Of a stretch of DNA of 64,000 nt, positions 58,723-64,000 are shown one piece after another. The stretch comes from Pleodorina starrii. Lineage: Eukaryota; Chlorophyta; Chlorophyceae; Chlamydomonadales; Volvocaceae. The stretch is from positions 3,292,001 to 3,356,000 of the forward strand of contig BRXU01000008.1 of the NCBI GenBank assembly GCA_030267565.1. The letters run 5' to 3'. Each line of letters begins with the position of its first letter. The stretch's first letter is position 1. The translations under genes and the position numbers were made by a program. Under the pieces are notes generated by a model. The model was given only the letters and a program-made list of their open reading frames with translations. It made no database searches and had not been told where the DNA came from.

Positions 58723-61700
58723 ATGACCTCTCTCCCAAACCGATTGTCATCTCGTGATACCTTGGAGTCCATGAAAAGCCCACAGCAAGAGGCCGGTCGC
58801 GGCGCCAACATGAGTTCTGCGCAACCCGCGTCAGCGCCGTCCACTGATGCCGTCTCCCAGCAATCGGCGGCCCCTGGGGCCGCTCAGATGGCTGTGATCT
58901 CTGTGGCTATGGTCGACGTCGAAGATCAAAAGAAAGCCGGCAGCCCAACCCCGTCTCAGCCAGGCGACGGCCCCGGCGACGACGCGTTGCCATACCGTTG
59001 CGAGCTACCTGATTTGGAGGAGCCGCCATACTTCCAGCCGTATTGGTCCCCCCCCTTCTTCGTGACGGCTATTGGAGCTCTTATAGTGATTTGGGCTTTC
59101 TGCTGGCTCTATGTCGGGGCCTTCTGGAACCCAACGGTGAGATACCCCCTGGAGGTGGTTGGGGTTGGAGAGCGGACAGGATGGCAGGGAGTGCGGGTTC
59201 AGCGGTGCGGGCTTCACTGGAAAGTCTGGAAGGCCTCCGCCTGCACATGTGTGTGCTTTGGGCCGGCCTGTGTATGGATGATGGTTCTAGGGCTGGGGTA
59301 AAACACCGTCGGGGGCCCCTCGTTCCGAGTTCGCATCCAGGTCCGACCCACATCGCAGGGGAGGGATGGGGACGGGGGCTACTCGCGGCGCGTCATGTGG
59401 GCTTTGCGTGGCCCTTGCGTGGCCCTTGCCCCGGGGCTGGGGGCGTCTTCGGCCCTGGGGCGTGCACTACGAAGGGACTGTTTACTGCGTGAACGTGATG
59501 TGGGTTTTTTGGGCCGAGTATCTTTGTTGCTGGACCCTCGCACGGAAACGGTGCGGCCTTTGGGTCCTGTATCAAAAAGGGGCTTTGGACGCACCCGATA
59601 TGCACCCGGCGCTCCTTTTTGCGTCGATTGCCGACGCAACAGCCCCTAGCCAGGAGATCACGGCCGAGGCGCGGTGCGAGCCGGCTTCCGCCTCCATCCC
59701 TCCACATTGGTCCACTTGCCTGCAAATGCACTTACCGCACCATATCGTGTCGTTGTTCAGCGCCCGCTTCCATTGCCCAAGTCTCCGACGATCGCACTTG
59801 GCGTTTCCCTGCCCAGCCCTGAGCTAGAAAGCTTCTCTTGCCAACCCACGACCCCGCCTTGCGCCTCCTTTCTCCCCGCCCCTCTCTCTCTCCGGCTGCT
59901 GTTCCCCCAGACCCGGCTCACGAACCTGCACATGACCGTACTGGACTGCGATATGGTGCCCCCCGCCTCCTCCCTCAACGCCACCTTCGCGCCGCTGCTG
60001 CCAAGCCTGGTGGGTGTGCGGGGGCTTCACGGGTGCAAATGACGCCCTGGGAGTGAATGTAACCGGAAGACCGGAGATTGTAAGGAAAACGTCACGGCAC
60101 GGCACAGCACGGCACGGCACGGCACAGCGCAAACACACACACACACGCGCGCGCGCGGGGACGGCAACCCTATAGCACTAGAAGCGGGGTTATCCCTCCG
60201 TAACCAAGACCGGGGGCGCGGGGGTACCGTAAACACGCCCATGGGGCATGTACTGGAACCGCGTGACGCGCCGCGCCATCTGCCTCGGCCTGTCAGATTG
60301 CCTCTTTGGAATGTCGTACTCGACCCCACCGGCTCCTCCTCCATCAGGAGCACTGCCCTGCCCAAGCCGTGCCCCAAAAACACGCAAACACACCAAACAC
60401 ACACCAGACAAGCACCCCAAAACACACAAAAGTACACCAAACACACACTGCATATGTATGTATGTGTACAGACATACACATATACACATATACGCACACA
60501 CCGCATGGTCCCCTCCGTCATCTCGGCCATCATTTCGGTACCTGCGGCAGAACAGCACCCGCCTGGAAGACTCGTGATTATCATATTCAAGTATTTCGGT
60601 TTGAATCACAGGTTGCGCCCGCCTTTCCGGCCCCCCCCCCCTCGTCCCCGCGCGCAGGTGCCCGCTCCGCTGGCCTCGGGTATGCTGGCCGCGACGGTGT
60701 GGAACCAGTCCAGTTTGGTCTCTAAGACGCTGCACTGGAAGCGGGCGAGCTGTCCGAGGGCGGGGAAGGGGGGCCGCTGCGGGTCGGTCGCGGAGGAGGC
60801 GGCGTGCGTGGCGGTGAGTCGCGGGAGGGCGGAGGGAATGAGGGGCGACCCGGTGGTGCTGTCGTGCGTGTCGTGCCGATCGTGGAGTGCCTTGCGCCGT
60901 GGGTTGTATTATGTGCGATGGCGCGTGTTCGTTGGGGTAAGCGGTATCGTACGTATGTATGCACGTATGTATGTTACAGTGTGGGGGGCTTTCTGGGCCC
61001 ATTCTAGGGTGAGGGCACTTGGGGCACTAGCGGTATCGGTAGTGTGTCGGTGTGCGGCGGCATGTCCGGGTGTCGAGGGTGCGGGCTGCGGGGCCGTGCG
61101 GAGGCGGGGGTTGTTGGTTTTGAAAGATTGAATGGCGTGCATGCGCGGCGCGCATGATGTCCCGTCGCGCCTGCCCCGTCGCGCCAGCACGATCTGACCA
61201 CCAGACCCACATTGCACGCGCAGGCGCTTTCGGACGATGTACGGCAGGGAGAGTCCTGGGGCCTGCTGTACTTTTCCTCCAACTTCACCGGCTCCTATCT
61301 TAGCTGGTACCCCCGCTCGGGCATTACACCGCTGTACCAGGTACGACATTGTGTACTGCAGCAATTCACAGTAGAGCATCACGTACGGCGTCGAACAGCG
61401 GCACGGACAGCACCCAACGGTAGTACGGCACGCGGTGCTATGCAAATGCCCCCCACCCGCCTCAGCACCCATCCATCCACCCATCCATCCACCCATCTAT
61501 CCACCCATCCTCCCTGCCCTCCCTCTTTGCACAGCTCAACTTTTCCGCTTCATTCCACGCCAACTCTTGTTGATTTAACCCTCCCCCCGTCGCCCTCCCC
61601 ATTCCTTCGCTTGCGATTCGTCTCGTTTTCACCAGCTTCGTCACCCAAAGTCTCCGTGTTTGTCCGTGGCGCCCCGCACCACTCCCTGCCCCATCCTACC

Positions 61701-64000
61701 CCGCCCCCTGCCCCCCGCCCCGCGCAGCAACCCGTGGCGCAGTACGTGTACGCCCGCGGCCGCGACTACTCCACCTACACCTATCTGGGCGCGATCATCC
61801 TCAGCAACCTCATGCCCGGCCTCAGCCGCTCCGTAACCACGGCACTGGCGTCCAACCCGCAGATCATGAGCCTCTTATCGCCGGTCTTCCTGGCTACAGG
61901 TGGGGATGGGGATGGGGATGGGGATGGGGATGTGCCAGAAAGGAGGCGAAGCGAGGCGAGGCGGGCGGTTTCCTACCGGCCTCCCGCATTCCCGAACGCA
62001 GAGCCCGGGACGCAGACCCGCGCCCGCCCGCCCCCCCCCCCCACACACACAGCGGGCCGTCATCCCACCTCCAGTCCGCCTCTTGCGACTGTCATGCCCT
62101 ACACCGCCCCGCCTCCCTTCCATCGTCCATCGCTGCGGCATGATCGTAATGACCCCCCTCCCTACCCGCCACGCCGCGCAACGCCCCGCCCCGCCACGCC
62201 ACTCAGGCATTTCGGTTCAGGGGGTGGACCTGGCGCCCGTCAGGAACTTCGGTCAGCACTTTGCGTCCTACATCTTCTGCGTGCTGATGTGGCTGGGGAG
62301 CTCGTTCGTGGTGAGGACCGGGGAACGAGGAATGGTGGGGAACAGGGCCGGTGGTGGGGCCACGCGGAGGAGCGGCGGCGGGCCGGGGACCAAATGCGGC
62401 TGCAGCAACCAGCTTCAATTAGAATCGAGCACCCTCAAGGAATGAAGAACCCAAGAAGCCAGCAAGCGGGAGCTGCTGGGATGTGTGATGCGCTGATGCC
62501 ATCCGGATATTTTGCTACGGTATCTTCTGCTATCTTCCAATGGGATTAAATTGAACTGTTGCGGTGCACTTTGACTCTCCCATCCATCACCCCTCCGCAA
62601 TCAGGTTGTGAGCAGCTACCAGTTCAAGCTGCCGGCCGAGTCGGCGCTGCTGGACCCGCGAACCAAGAGGCAGGGGCAGAGCATCTCCCCGGCGGCCAAG
62701 CCCAGCGACGGCAGCGGTGGTGGCGAATCAGCGGCGCCGGCGAGTAACGGAATCACGGTTCGGTGGAGCGAGCTGGCGTGGGAGTTGCTGATCAAAGCGC
62801 TCATCGCGTCGCTCTTGATGTTTGTGCTGGTGGGTGGGGAAGAGGATGGGGGCGGAGGTTGGAAGGGAGCGGCTGGGGAGTGGCTGGGGAGGGGAAGATG
62901 GCGCGAAGAAGATTGCGGTCTCAACGATGCCGTCTGGACGACTCTCCGGCGGATGCTCCGCGGCGGCGTATGGGTGGCTGATGAACGAGTCAGCGCTCGG
63001 CTGCGTGCCACTCGGCTTTGCTGACGGGGGATGGTATGGGCAGAGGGAGTGGTCGGGGCTGTTGTCACTGCGGTATGGCATGTGCGGTATGGCGTGCCAT
63101 GCCGTATGGGGCATCGTATGCATGTTTTGGCAGGCACCTTTTGTTGCTCTTTGGTCGACACTGCACCAAGGCCGAAGGCCAAAGGCGGCCATGGCGCAAA
63201 GTCGTTGGACTTCCACGGCTAGGCTATCTACCGGTAGGTGGCGGGTCGCTGCAACCAATGTCAATACGGCATTGCACTGGAAAGATAACCCTGCCATAGC
63301 CAAAGCCATTGCCATTGCGCTCTCCCGCTCTCCCGCTCTCCCGCTCTCCCGCTCTCCCGCTCTCCCGCTCTCCCGCTCTCCCGCTCTCCGCTCACCGCTC
63401 CTGCCTCGCACCGCACCGCAGATGGTGCTGCTGTGCGCGGTGCTTTGGGCTCTGGGGGGCGGCAACGAGCAGTGGTACTACAACCCCGGATACGCCATTG
63501 CCTTTGGATGGTGAGGGAGGGAGGGAGCAGGGCGGAGGCAGGGCAGCAGGGATATGAGGGAGGGAGGGAGGGAGGGAGGGGGTTTGGAGAAGAAGGGTTC
63601 GGGTGCGGCAAAATGGGTAGGGCACTTCGGGTCCAGGGTGGCGCCAAGGTGAGCTCCGACGCGCGCTGCACTTGTGAGCAGTTAACCTACCGTATTGTGT
63701 GTTTACGGCTGGGCGCATGACGAACAACGTAACCTCATCCCTTGCCCTTCGCCGTTGCTTCGATCTACACGCCAACGTCGTCCTCACCCTTCCAGTACCC
63801 TATTTATGTTTGCCTCCTTTTCACTGCGTCTGCCAGTTTAGTCTGCCAGCGGGCCCCTTTGGACTGTCTCTTATCCCCTCCCTCGCCCCCAGACACCAAC
63901 CCCTTTCTCCCCCTCTCCCCCTCTCCCCTTTGTCCCCCTCCCCCTCCCTCCCCCGCAGGTACATGTCCTGGTCCTTCATCTACATCAACGCGGTGCTGCT
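58723..64000 (+). CDS. Multipass membrane protein resembling the DUF3533/SNG1 family, partial at right edge
   Basis: Exons 58723-59136, 59911-60009, 60658-60813, 61224-61340, 61728-61899, 62207-62310, 62605-62829, 63422-63510 and 63959 onward keep phase and give about 470 residues so far. After a polar N-terminus of about 110 residues comes the first membrane segment (FFVTAIGALIVIWAFCWLYV). A large luminal or extracellular region follows, with NATF, NQSS and NFTG sequons, GESWGLLYFSSNFTGSYLSW, YVYARGRDYSTYT and LGAIILSNLMPGLSRSVTTA. Then come FGQHFASYIFCVLMWLGSSF, LIKALIASLLMFVLMVLLCA and a third segment running off the edge. One N-terminal membrane helix, a large loop and a C-terminal helix bundle containing a GQ.F.SY...MW.G motif match DUF3533 (yeast SNG1) and related YhgE/ABC-2-like proteins. 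The transport role is inferred only. The acceptor at 62207 was chosen because it preserves phase. Confidence 0.68.
63319..63389 (+). repeat. 8-bp tandem repeat (GCTCTCCC)n
   Basis: About nine units form a pyrimidine-rich array ending some 30 nt before the acceptor of the exon at 63422, so the array may serve as an extended polypyrimidine tract. Confidence 0.9.

Overview
The window is nuclear DNA of a green alga, most likely a chlamydomonadalean/volvocine relative of Chlamydomonas. It is very GC-rich and its genes are split by many short introns with strong GTGAGT-type donors and C-rich acceptors. Candidate TGTAA polyadenylation signals, interstitial TTTTAGGG repeats and long Ala/Gly/Pro-rich low-complexity protein segments point the same way. 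No bacterial or organellar features are present. I rebuilt the gene models by hand from splice sites and reading phase. Every spliced model listed keeps its frame through all joins, but none has transcript support.

Left to right: a tandem-SAP-domain protein (-, runs off the left edge), probably plastid-targeted; the nascent polypeptide-associated complex alpha subunit (+); a hotdog-fold thioesterase (-); a 20-exon UHRF1/ORTH/VIM-type RING-SRA-RING ubiquitin ligase (-); a green-algal bZIP-like regulator with a huge Gly/Met-rich tail (-); BDP1, the B'' subunit of RNA polymerase III factor TFIIIB (+); an AGC-like Ser/Thr protein kinase (-); a lower-GC, gene-poor, repeat-rich interval of about 8 kb; a YkgJ-type cysteine-cluster protein (-); and a multipass membrane protein resembling the DUF3533/SNG1 family (+, runs off the right edge).

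Three divergent gene pairs probably share promoter regions (SAP/NAC-alpha, bZIP-like/BDP1, YkgJ/DUF3533). NAC-alpha with the thioesterase, and BDP1 with the kinase, converge. The genes do not form a pathway. The VIM/UHRF1-type ligase implies that the alga maintains CG methylation.

The interval 46.7-54.6 kb is a transposon graveyard. It holds a complete-looking TRIM (miniature LTR retrotransposon with 103-bp LTRs, primer-binding site and polypurine tract), a possible TIR element with an exon-like remnant, a tRNA-like sequence and tandem duplications. The most unusual gene-level features are a lysine/glutamate-rich insertion of about 140 residues inside the SRA domain, a protein with five SAP motifs, and a near-perfect 32-bp inverted repeat in an intron of BDP1.
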